A program made the position numbers and the translations under genes. From contig JAJYXW010000133.1 of the NCBI GenBank assembly GCA_021801525.1, positions 1 through 48,584 of the forward strand: 48,584 nt of DNA, read 5' to 3'. The DNA is from Actinomycetes bacterium (GTDB taxonomy: Bacteria; Actinomycetota; Acidimicrobiia; Acidimicrobiales; JAJYXR01). Below the pieces are notes generated by a model, which saw nothing but the letters and a program-made list of their open reading frames with translations, ran no database searches and was not told the DNA's origin. Shown piece by piece: positions 42,270-48,584 of this stretch (position 1 is the first letter of the stretch; each line of letters begins with the position of its first letter).

Positions 42270-43207
42270 GCGAGGACGGAGCGAGGCCCCTCGCCTGGGG
42301 GCGGCGCTACCTCGTGTGCTCGCCGGAGCACTTCACTGTTGCATACGAGATCAACCCGTACATGCACGTGGAGGTCCGCCCCGATCCCGAGCGCGCCATG
42401 TCCGAGCACCAGGCACTCGTGTCGACGCTCGAGGAGGCCGGGGCGCAGGTGGAGCGCCTGTGCCCGGTCGAGGGGTTGCCGGACCTGGTCTTTTGCGCGA
42501 ACGCAGGCCTCGTGGACTGCGCTGCCGGCGGTCCTAAGCGCTTCGTGCCGAGCCGCTTCCGCCATCCGGAGCGCCAGGGCGAGAGCGCGCACGACACGGC
42601 CTGGTTTGCCGAGAACGGCTTCGAGGTCGCCGAGCTGCCGGGTGATGAGCCTTTCGAAGGAGCGGGTGACGCTCTCCCCTTCCAGGCCTCCGGCGTGGCC
42701 ACGAGCCCGGCGCCCGGCCCGGTGATGCTGGCGGGGTACAAGATGCGCTCGTCGATCTCGGCGCACGCGGCGATATCGGAGCTGCTCGGCGCACCGGTCC
42801 GCTCGGTCGAGCTCGTGGACGAGCGGTACTACCACGTCGACCTCGTGTTCTGCCCGCTGGACGGCCAACACGCGCTGGTCGCCCCGCAGGGGCTCGACCG
42901 CTACGGCTGCAAGGTGGTGGAGGCGCTCGTGCCCGAGCCGGTATGGCTCGAGGAGGACGAGGCAGCGTCCTTTTGTGCCAACTCGGTCGTGGTCGGGAGG
43001 GTAGTCGTGATGCCCGCGTGCAGCCCCCGCCTCGGGCGGTTGCTCGAGAAGGCCGGCTTCGAGGTGGCTGTCACGCCGGTGGGTGAGTTCCAGAAGGCCG
43101 GCGGCGGCGTGCGCTGCCTAACCCTCGCGCTCGATACACCCCTGAGCAGCCACCCCGCCGGCGACTCAGGTAACCATGCCCAGCGGTACAGGACCTCGCG
43201 AAACTGA
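42266..43207 (+). CDS. arginine dihydrolase / amidinotransferase-superfamily hydrolase, C-terminus altered
   Basis: This 313-residue protein has the amidinohydrolase core: an N-terminal MHVEVRPDPERA, LPDLVFCANAGLV, FEGAGDALPF, YYHVDLVFCPL (catalytic His) and the catalytic Cys in GGGVRCLTLAL. It matches the N-terminal half of AgrE, which turns arginine into ornithine, CO2 and two ammonia; dimethylarginine hydrolases are an alternative. GTG 42266 overlaps the cyclodeaminase stop by 4 bases. The residues after the catalytic Cys motif appear to come from the inserted restriction-modification island. The original tail lies beyond it, at 46342-46407. Confidence 0.83.
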   Translation: MSEDGARPLAWGRRYLVCSPEHFTVAYEINPYMHVEVRPDPERAMSEHQALVSTLEEAGAQVERLCPVEGLPDLVFCANAGLVDCAAGGPKRFVPSRFRHPERQGESAHDTAWFAENGFEVAELPGDEPFEGAGDALPFQASGVATSPAPGPVMLAGYKMRSSISAHAAISELLGAPVRSVELVDERYYHVDLVFCPLDGQHALVAPQGLDRYGCKVVEALVPEPVWLEEDEAASFCANSVVVGRVVVMPACSPRLGRLLEKAGFEVAVTPVGEFQKAGGGVRCLTLALDTPLSSHPAGDSGNHAQRYRTSRN

Positions 43208-43655
43208 TCAGGCTGGTGCCGCTCCGGCGCTGACGTAGGCCCTGACCGCCCGAGTCGAGGCCGATGCCGGCAGGACCACAACGGCTACGCCACGTTGAGT
43301 CCCGCAATCCGCTTGGACAACGGACTGTCGGTTCGGCGATCGAGCGTTCCGATACCGTGGCGCGCGGGATGATCTGCCAGACGCAGCAAGCGATAAGCGC
43401 CCAGAGAAGCCCGTTATTGGGGCCCGTGCCTTGGCCGGTCAGGATCCTGCCGAGTGCCTCGTCGAAAACCCAGATCGCGACGCCGAGCACCATGGAAACC
43501 AACAGGCACAGCCTGGGCAGCATCATGAAGGTGTGTGGTCGCCTGGCGGGGAACCGGCGAACCACTGGGAGGCGCTCCGGAATTCGACGGAGGGGGGTCT
43601 CCATCTTGGTACCCCACTGGCTCAAGCTCCCTGACCAGGGGCTCGTGCTCGTCAA
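43071..43655 (-). CDS. doubtful small membrane protein overlapping the island's left end
   Basis: This 194-codon minus-strand frame contains two convincing hydrophobic segments (MMLPRLCLLVSMVLGVAIWVF and GLLWALIACCVWQII) followed by an Arg-rich tail without recognisable sequence. The tail runs 137 bases into the 3' end of the dihydrolase gene. The membrane part may be a real short gene or a remnant whose own stop was lost when the island inserted. I cannot assign a function. Confidence 0.3.
   Translation of the reverse strand: MTSTSPWSGSLSQWGTKMETPLRRIPERLPVVRRFPARRPHTFMMLPRLCLLVSMVLGVAIWVFDEALGRILTGQGTGPNNGLLWALIACCVWQIIPRATVSERSIAEPTVRCPSGLRDSTWRSRCGPAGIGLDSGGQGLRQRRSGTSLISFARSCTAGHGYLSRRRGGCSGVYRARGLGSARRRRPSGTHPPA
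43100..43134 (+). repeat. 35-bp direct repeat, copy 1 (left border of the R-M island)
   Basis: Bases 43100-43134 are identical to 46342-46376. The repeat encodes the catalytic-cysteine segment GGGVRCLTLAL of the dihydrolase in frame. After this point the gene continues with unrelated sequence. Confidence 0.9.
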
Positions 43656-43759
43656 GGCAGTTGGGGCCGGCCGACGGCGAGGCAGGGTGGCAGTTCCCGG
43701 GCGCCGTGAGCGGCTGGCGGCGCGGCAGATCGCCCTCGGAGTTACACCCTGGCCCTACG

Positions 43760-45481
43760 ATGGACCCTGTGTCGATCCTCGTTGACCAGCCGGCCCTGAT
43801 TCCGAGCACTTGGCTTCCGACGCAGCTGATGCTGCCGGACGATGGGGCCATCAGCCACGGCGAGGTGTTCACCCGCCGCTGGGTCGTGGATCTCATTCTC
43901 GACCTTGCCGGTTACACGCCCGACCGGGACCTGGCCGCGATGCGAGCGATCGAGCCGGCCTGTGGCGCTGGAGCCTTCCTCGCCCCGATGGCAGCTCGGC
44001 TCGTGAAGTCATGCCGGGTCCACGGAAGGCCGATCGAAGATGCCGCCGAGGCGATTTACGCAGTCGATCTGATGGCCGAGAATGTCGCCATCGCTCGCAG
44101 CACTATTGCTAAGACCCTGATCGACGATGGGTGGGACGAGGGTGCGGTGTGCCGCCTGAGTGAAGGCTGGGTGCATGCCGAGGATTTCCTCCTTGGACGG
44201 GATGTAGGGGGCACAGCCGACTTTGTCCTTGGAAATCCGCCTTACGTGCGCCTTGAGGAGGTGTCTGACACCCGGAGCGCCGCCTACCGGCGTGCATGCC
44301 CGACGATGAGCGGGCGGGCGGATCTGTTCGTCGGCTTCTACGAGATGGGCCTACGGGCACTGAAGCGTGAGGGTACCCTGGCCTTCATTTGCGCCGATCG
44401 GTGGATGCACAACGCATACGGCCGGGCGCTCCGCTCCTTCGTCGGAGACCATTTCTCGGTCGACGTGACCGTCGTCATGCACGACGTGGACGCCTTCGAG
44501 GAGGCGGTGAGCGCCTACCCCGCTATAAGTGTCATCCGCAGAAGGGATCAGGGACCAGCCATCCTGGCCGACACGACGTCCGAGTTCGGTCCCGGCGAGG
44601 CACGCCAGCTACTCCGCTGGGCGAGGGGACGCCAGCACCGAACGAAGCACGCCGCAGCGTTCCAAGTAGCGGAGCTACCCCATTGGCACAAGGGCCCAGA
44701 AGCGTGGCCGGCCGGCAGCCCAGACCGCCTGGCGCTGATCGCCGACCTTGAAAGCCGGTTCCCCCGGTTAGAGGACCCGGATACCGGCACCCGAGTCGGC
44801 ATCGGGGTGGCTACCGGCGCCGACGGCGTGTTCGTCACGAGCGACGCAGACCTTGTTGAAGCCGAGCGCTTGTTGCCACTAGCAGTGGTACGCGACACGA
44901 AGACAGGTCACTTCGATTGGTCCGGGCACTTCCTTGTCGACCCCTGGCACAACGGCCCGGGTAGGGGGCTCGTCGATCTCGACCAGTATCCCCGGCTGCG
45001 GAGCTACTTCGAGGCTCAGGAGGCCCGGCTTCGCCAGCGCCACATCGTAGAGCGTCGCCCACGGGACTGGTACCGGACGATCGACCGAGTCGACCACTCT
45101 CTGACTTGCCGGCCGAAGCTGCTCTTTCCGGACATGAAGCTGGCGATGGAACCCATCTACGAGCACGGCATCTGCTACCCGCACCACAACCTGTACTACG
45201 TCGTCTCCGACGTTTGGCCGCTTGATGTGCTTGGCGGGCTGTTGCTCTCCAGGGTCGCTGACCTGTTCGTGCGCACCTACGCCGTGAAGATGCGCGGTGG
45301 CACCCTACGCTTCCAGGCGCAGTACATGCGCCGGATCTGCGTGCCGAGGCTTGACGCCATCACGAAGCCGCATCGGGCTGCTCTCACCCAGGCCTTCGAG
45401 GCCCGCGATGTCGAGAAAGCCACGGGCGTCGCATTGGCTATCTACGGGCTTCCACAAGAGGCGATGTCAGTGGTCCGATGA
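43760..45481 (+). CDS. type II DNA adenine methyltransferase, PaeR7I/Eco57I-like
   Basis: This 573-residue N6-adenine methyltransferase has the SAM motif (AIEPACGAGAFLAPM), the catalytic NPPY motif (FVLGNPPYVRLEEV) and a C-terminal target-recognition region (about 340-570). The layout is that of Eco57I-type or PaeR7I-type modification enzymes. ATG 43760 places the start just before a conserved-looking ISHGEVFTR motif. The start of the endonuclease gene overlaps its stop by 4 bases (ATGA), so the pair is co-translated. It would protect host DNA, with CTCGAG predicted from the endonuclease. Confidence 0.85.
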   Translation: MDPVSILVDQPALIPSTWLPTQLMLPDDGAISHGEVFTRRWVVDLILDLAGYTPDRDLAAMRAIEPACGAGAFLAPMAARLVKSCRVHGRPIEDAAEAIYAVDLMAENVAIARSTIAKTLIDDGWDEGAVCRLSEGWVHAEDFLLGRDVGGTADFVLGNPPYVRLEEVSDTRSAAYRRACPTMSGRADLFVGFYEMGLRALKREGTLAFICADRWMHNAYGRALRSFVGDHFSVDVTVVMHDVDAFEEAVSAYPAISVIRRRDQGPAILADTTSEFGPGEARQLLRWARGRQHRTKHAAAFQVAELPHWHKGPEAWPAGSPDRLALIADLESRFPRLEDPDTGTRVGIGVATGADGVFVTSDADLVEAERLLPLAVVRDTKTGHFDWSGHFLVDPWHNGPGRGLVDLDQYPRLRSYFEAQEARLRQRHIVERRPRDWYRTIDRVDHSLTCRPKLLFPDMKLAMEPIYEHGICYPHHNLYYVVSDVWPLDVLGGLLLSRVADLFVRTYAVKMRGGTLRFQAQYMRRICVPRLDAITKPHRAALTQAFEARDVEKATGVALAIYGLPQEAMSVVR

Positions 45482-46221
45482 CGGGCGACCGCATTCCTGA
45501 CTACGAAGAGCGGTTCCGCAGGGCTGTCAGCAGCTACTGGATGATGCGCGATCAGCAGGCAGCCGACCAGGAGTCCCGGGGGGTCGCCGACGCTGGGACT
45601 CGCGGCGCCGTTACAGGTGGTCAGCACCTGAACCTCGTGGCGGCTCTCGTGCGCGGAGTGTTCGCCGATGCCGGGCTGGCCCCCATCGCAGCAAGTCGCT
45701 ACATCCTCCCCGGCTACTACCGAGGGTCGAAGAACTGGGATCTCGTCGTCCCGTATCGGGGCAGCGTCGTTGCGATCATCGAGCTGAAGTCTCAGGTCGG
45801 GTCGTTCGGTAACAACCAGAACAATCGGATCGAGGAGATGGCCGGCCAGAGTCTCGACATCTTGCGGGCGGCCCGCGAGCACCTGCTCGGCCCCATACGT
45901 CCTTGGTTTGGGTACTTGATGCTCCTCGAGGACCACGAAGACAGCAGGGCGCCCCGGCGCACTCGCACCAACGGCGACTTCCCTCCCGACCCGGCATTTC
46001 ACCAAGCGAGCTACCTCGAACGCTACCGAATTGCATTCGTGCGGCTGCGCCTGGAAGGGGACCTAGACGCGGTATGCCTCGCATCCTCCGACCACGCCAC
46101 AGCTTCGGTTGGATACATCGATCAGACAATGTCCTTCAACGCATTTGCAGCGGCGATTCACGCTCGAGTGATCGAGACATTTGGGATGCTGGGGCCACCT
46201 GGCGACGTCCAGAACAAGTAG
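45478..46221 (+). CDS. PaeR7I-like type II restriction endonuclease
   Basis: This 247-residue protein resembles the PaeR7I/XhoI group: an N-terminal FRRAVSSYWMMRDQQ and a PD-(D/E)XK-like core with SKNWDLVVPYRGSVVAIIELKSQVGS (split here; D and the ExK pair visible). This is followed by NNQNNRIEEMAGQS, a well-conserved segment of the family. PaeR7I and XhoI cut CTCGAG. The cutting specificity here is inferred from family resemblance only. Confidence 0.82.
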   Translation: MTGDRIPDYEERFRRAVSSYWMMRDQQAADQESRGVADAGTRGAVTGGQHLNLVAALVRGVFADAGLAPIAASRYILPGYYRGSKNWDLVVPYRGSVVAIIELKSQVGSFGNNQNNRIEEMAGQSLDILRAAREHLLGPIRPWFGYLMLLEDHEDSRAPRRTRTNGDFPPDPAFHQASYLERYRIAFVRLRLEGDLDAVCLASSDHATASVGYIDQTMSFNAFAAAIHARVIETFGMLGPPGDVQNK

Positions 46222-46341
46222 CACGAGCCAACGTCGTTGTTCTTGCGGCTGATGCGAACGGAAGGTGTCCGCGACAACGGGCACCATATTCGACAAGACC
46301 CGCACCCCGCACCCCGCTGACGGTGTGGTTTGCTACCGGCT
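46222..46341. other. end of the R-M island, no gene seen
   Basis: These 120 bases after the endonuclease stop contain no convincing gene or terminator. They end at the second 35-bp direct repeat. Confidence 0.5.
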
Positions 46342-46407
46342 GGCGGCGGCGTGCGCTGCCTAACCCTCGCGCTCGACGTCTCCTGGGGGCCCAGCGGGTC
46401 CCCTTAG
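46342..46407 (+). pseudogene. displaced 3' end of the arginine dihydrolase gene (includes repeat copy 2)
   Basis: The 35-bp repeat copy (46342-46376) continues in the same codon phase as the dihydrolase: GGGVRCLTLALDVSWGPSGSP then TAG at 46405-46407. This reads as a natural short C-terminus for the family, whereas the intact-looking gene at 42266 has a longer unrelated tail. I infer that this is the original end, cut off by the island. Its stop codon lies in the target duplication of the adjacent IS1634-type element. Confidence 0.7.
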
Positions 46408-46408
46408 G

Positions 46409-48370
46409 CCGAACTTACGTCCCCGCGGGTAGCTGATCCTGTCCCCACCAGGGGAAACGAACGGGGTTGCTGGATTGTTCTGGCTACGAGAGCCGGAGAG
46501 GCACCGGGGTGCCGAGCAGTTCGAACACCTGGCGCTGGATCGGAGTGGGAGTGGCGAGCATCTGGAACTCGCTGGTGGTCCCGGTCGTGACCTTCATGGT
46601 GTTGCGGGTGAGGGTGCCCAAGTGGTCGAGGAGCTCACGGAACCCGCGTACGTCGTCGCCAGCGGCGTTACGCTTTGTGGCGGCCTTGGCCCTCGCTCCA
46701 AGAGAAGCGACAGCCGGTGCCACCGGGTTGTTCCTCGCCGGTGGAGCCTCGTCGGCAAAGGTGAGGGGGGCGAGTGCCTCGCGCAGGTGCCAGACCACGT
46801 AGGCGGCCAGCATGCAGATGAGCACGTGGGCGCGCACCCGGGCTTCGAGGCGGTGATGGATGGGACGCAGGTCGATGTCGTCAACCTTGATGTGGCGGAA
46901 GTCCCGTTCTACGTGGGAGAGATCCTTGTAGGCGCTCACCACGCCGGGGGCGTCGAGCTGAGCATTGCCGATCGTGGTACGCAGCACATAGATCCCGTCG
47001 AGTGCGGCCTCTCGGTCGATGGACGCCTGTTTCCTCGTGACGGCGAGGGTGGTGTCGGTGATGCTGACCTCGAAGTGCTTGGCCATCTTGCGCTTGTTGA
47101 TCACCTTGCCGAGACGCAATCCGATCTTCTCTGCTCCGACCAGGCGACCTTGTTCGACGGCGGTGATGATCGGGAGGAGTGCCTCTTCGGTGGCGGCCAG
47201 GAGCTCTGCCCGCTTACGCCTTCGCTCTTCGGCCAGCAGCGGGTTGCGGCACGCGACGAGGCGCTCTCCTGGATAGTCGGGGTGGGTGAACTCCGCCAGG
47301 TCCGCTTCGTCGAACAGTGAGAGCTGCAAGGGGCCGTCGCCTCTGGCCAAGGCTGCGATCTGGGGGGCGCGCAGGCACGTCAGCCACCCGAGGTCGCCCA
47401 CCTCGCGCAGTGCTGTGATCCGGGCAGAGGTGATCATCCCGCGGTCTCCCACCATGACCAGGCGGTCGAGATGAAAGCGGGTGCGGATGGTGTCGACGAT
47501 CGAGATGAACGCGCTTGGGTCTGCAGTGTTGCCGGGGAACACCTCGACAGCGACGGGGCGACCGTCTTTGTCGGTCAAGAGTCCGTACTCGATCTGGGCC
47601 AGGCCGCGCTTCTTGTCACGCGAGTACCCACGAGCCGCCAGCTCGTTATGGGTTCCTTCCACCCACGAGCTCGACAGGTCGAAGTAGGCGAGGGCCGAGG
47701 GGTTGGCCGCCTTTTCCAAGTGCCGGCGGGCGAGCACGGTCTCGATCGCCCCCTGGCGCTCGACCAACCAGTCCATCGCCGCGTAGACCTCGTCGGTCCC
47801 CACGTCTTCTATTCCGAGGTCACTGGCGAGCGTCGTGTCGCCCCACCACTTGGTCGTGGCCAACTTCGGGCGGGGGTGGACCACCCGGGCGAGGACGAGC
47901 GCGTAGGCGATGTCGCGCTCTTTGCACGCTGGGCCCAAGAGGTCACGGAGCCCGAGAGTCTTGGCCATCGTTGCCACCGCGGCCACATGTCCGTGGGGAA
48001 GTGCACGGGTGAGCTCGAACCCCTCACCGGCCACCACGAGCGTCTTGCCGGCCAGTCCGGCACGGATCGCGTCGATGATCTCTTCTGGGAGGTGCGAGAG
48101 GTTGGCCAGAGTCTCGTTGCGGACCTTGGTGCCGTCGCGCAGCGAGCGGCGCAGCAGGTGGGTCTCGTAGTGTCGCTCGGTGCCGTCCTTGCCGACATAG
48201 TGACGACGAGTCGTCGCCACGTGCATTGCACCACCACGCCTAGACATAGGAACATTCTATCGGTCCCGTGGCGGAATGTCAAGCTTCTTAGTGTCTACAT
48301 TATCGGGTCAGAATACTCCATCAAGGCTGCTGGGAGGGGCTATCTGCAGGGTCCGGGGACGTAAGTTCGG
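46409..48370 (-). mobile_element. IS1634-family insertion sequence, 1962 bp
   Basis: The ends carry perfect 17-bp inverted repeats, CCGAACTTACGTCCCCG, at 46409-46425 and complementary at 48354-48370. The hexamer CTTAGG flanks both sides (46403-46408 and 48371-48376), a clear 6-bp target duplication. One transposase gene fills the element. The intact duplication and ends indicate a recent insertion. Confidence 0.93.
46484..48247 (-). CDS. IS1634-family (IS4-like) DDE transposase
   Basis: This 587-residue transposase has the IS1634 layout: an N-terminal GTERHYETHLLRRS region, and a DDE core with the first Asp in AYFDLSSSW, the second in MVGDRGMIT and the Glu of the Y-x2-R-x3-E-x6-K-like signature (YKDLSHVERDFRHIK). 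Motifs QIEYGLLTDKDGRPVAVEVF and GNTADPSAF are typical. The frame is open throughout, so the element may be active. ATG 48247 is the longest start; ATG 48226 is also possible. Confidence 0.88.
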   Translation of the reverse strand: MSRRGGAMHVATTRRHYVGKDGTERHYETHLLRRSLRDGTKVRNETLANLSHLPEEIIDAIRAGLAGKTLVVAGEGFELTRALPHGHVAAVATMAKTLGLRDLLGPACKERDIAYALVLARVVHPRPKLATTKWWGDTTLASDLGIEDVGTDEVYAAMDWLVERQGAIETVLARRHLEKAANPSALAYFDLSSSWVEGTHNELAARGYSRDKKRGLAQIEYGLLTDKDGRPVAVEVFPGNTADPSAFISIVDTIRTRFHLDRLVMVGDRGMITSARITALREVGDLGWLTCLRAPQIAALARGDGPLQLSLFDEADLAEFTHPDYPGERLVACRNPLLAEERRRKRAELLAATEEALLPIITAVEQGRLVGAEKIGLRLGKVINKRKMAKHFEVSITDTTLAVTRKQASIDREAALDGIYVLRTTIGNAQLDAPGVVSAYKDLSHVERDFRHIKVDDIDLRPIHHRLEARVRAHVLICMLAAYVVWHLREALAPLTFADEAPPARNNPVAPAVASLGARAKAATKRNAAGDDVRGFRELLDHLGTLTRNTMKVTTGTTSEFQMLATPTPIQRQVFELLGTPVPLRLS

Positions 48371-48584
48371 CTTAGGCTATAGGTGGTCCCTGGGGCTTCC
48401 GAGGACGGTGCAGATGCCGTGACCGACAGGTTCGGAGCGGGCCCTTCGCCGATGCGTGCATAGTCGGTCGCGATTGCTGTCGGCGCGTCGTTCGAGGAGA
48501 TGGAGGCCGAGTCGTTTGCCGACGTACCTGTCGATGCAGATGAGCTCACGACGTTGTTGAAGACGATGTTCTGCAGGCCCGTCC
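48340..48584 (-). pseudogene. 3' part of an unknown gene, truncated by the IS1634 element
   Basis: A minus-strand frame enters from the right edge and is open to the insertion site. The visible part (about 75 residues) is Ser/Ala/Thr-rich (SSSASTGTSANDSASISSND), like the end of a secreted or surface protein. At 48371 the IS interrupts it, and reading through the inverted repeat gives a stop at 48340. Without the element, the frame would continue about 13 residues, antisense to the dihydrolase 3' end, and stop. The loss is therefore small and the product may still work. I cannot assign a family. Confidence 0.55.

Larger units (their letters stand above)
43135..46341 (+). mobile_element. 3.2-kb restriction-modification island bounded by 35-bp direct repeats
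   Basis: The DNA between the two 35-bp repeats carries the methyltransferase and endonuclease genes and a doubtful membrane ORF. No integrase or transposase is inside. The repeats are copies of the 3' end of the dihydrolase gene, so insertion kept that gene open by supplying a new end. This resembles R-M systems reported to insert with long target duplications. Confidence 0.65.

Noticed and set aside
45903-46436. A 177-codon plus-strand frame after the endonuclease
   Set aside because: It overlaps the endonuclease gene in another frame and crosses the direct repeat and IS end; no protein family is visible.
1-48584. CRISPR arrays, tRNA or rRNA genes
   Set aside because: No regularly spaced repeats with unique spacers, no cloverleaf-like segment and no rRNA-like stretch was recognised by eye; a covariance search could still find a small RNA.

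Overview
The window is high-GC DNA with dense operons, many GTG starts, frequent 4-base start/stop overlaps and lipobox lipoproteins. It reads as the chromosome of an actinobacterium. Acidimicrobiia is my best guess from the look of the proteins, but nothing in the window proves the class. No rRNA, tRNA or CRISPR array was seen.

Layout. 1-2.5 kb: an IS607-type element (serine recombinase TnpA plus TnpB nuclease). 2.6-6.3 kb: a membrane-anchored protein, an RHH/MazF toxin-antitoxin pair, a lipoprotein and a flippase-like membrane protein. 6.5-14.1 kb: a minus-strand operon joining a hybrid histidine kinase, a receiver, an HPt/receiver/GGDEF protein, a HEAT-repeat protein and a processive GT2 glycosyltransferase, probably c-di-GMP-linked exopolysaccharide control. 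14.3-16.3 kb: ParA, a zinc-ribbon protein with a repeated RALF motif, and DedA. 16.3-20.8 kb: a metallo-beta-lactamase-fold hydrolase, a PAS-GGDEF-EAL protein and a membrane-anchored protein.

The most interesting part is 20.8-36.1 kb. A GntR/FadR regulator sits between two gene sets. One set (minus strand) encodes tartrate dehydratase/fumarase-like alpha and beta subunits, an SDH-like complex (B-A-C-D) and an Ldh2-type dehydrogenase. The other (plus strand) encodes SuyA/SuyB-like sulfolyase subunits, a sulfonate-type ABC transporter, a TauE/SafE exporter, an SCO6745-like protein and a SlcC-like 2-hydroxyacid dehydrogenase. Both sets begin with a TTGACA-17-TAnnnT promoter followed by the same 16-base element (15/16 identical). 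I infer a single sulfonate pathway. One attractive reading is 3-sulfopropionate -> 3-sulfoacrylate -> sulfolactate -> pyruvate + sulfite, built from enzymes of the succinate -> oxaloacetate segment, because the sulfonates are isosteres of succinate, fumarate, malate and oxaloacetate. A pair of 177-bp MITE-like repeats (174/177 identical, inverted) lies in the same region.

36.1-43.2 kb: PhoU, a DUF2236/MpaB-like oxygenase, then a coupled three-gene operon (PutA, LOR/SDH-type ornithine cyclodeaminase, arginine dihydrolase) that would take arginine through ornithine and proline to glutamate. 43.1-46.4 kb: a PaeR7I-like type II restriction-modification pair inserted at the 3' end of the dihydrolase gene and flanked by a 35-bp direct repeat. 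46.4-48.4 kb: an IS1634-family element with 17-bp inverted repeats and a 6-bp target duplication, which cuts the 3' end of a gene entering from the right edge. Short in-frame tandem repeats recur at gene ends and linkers.
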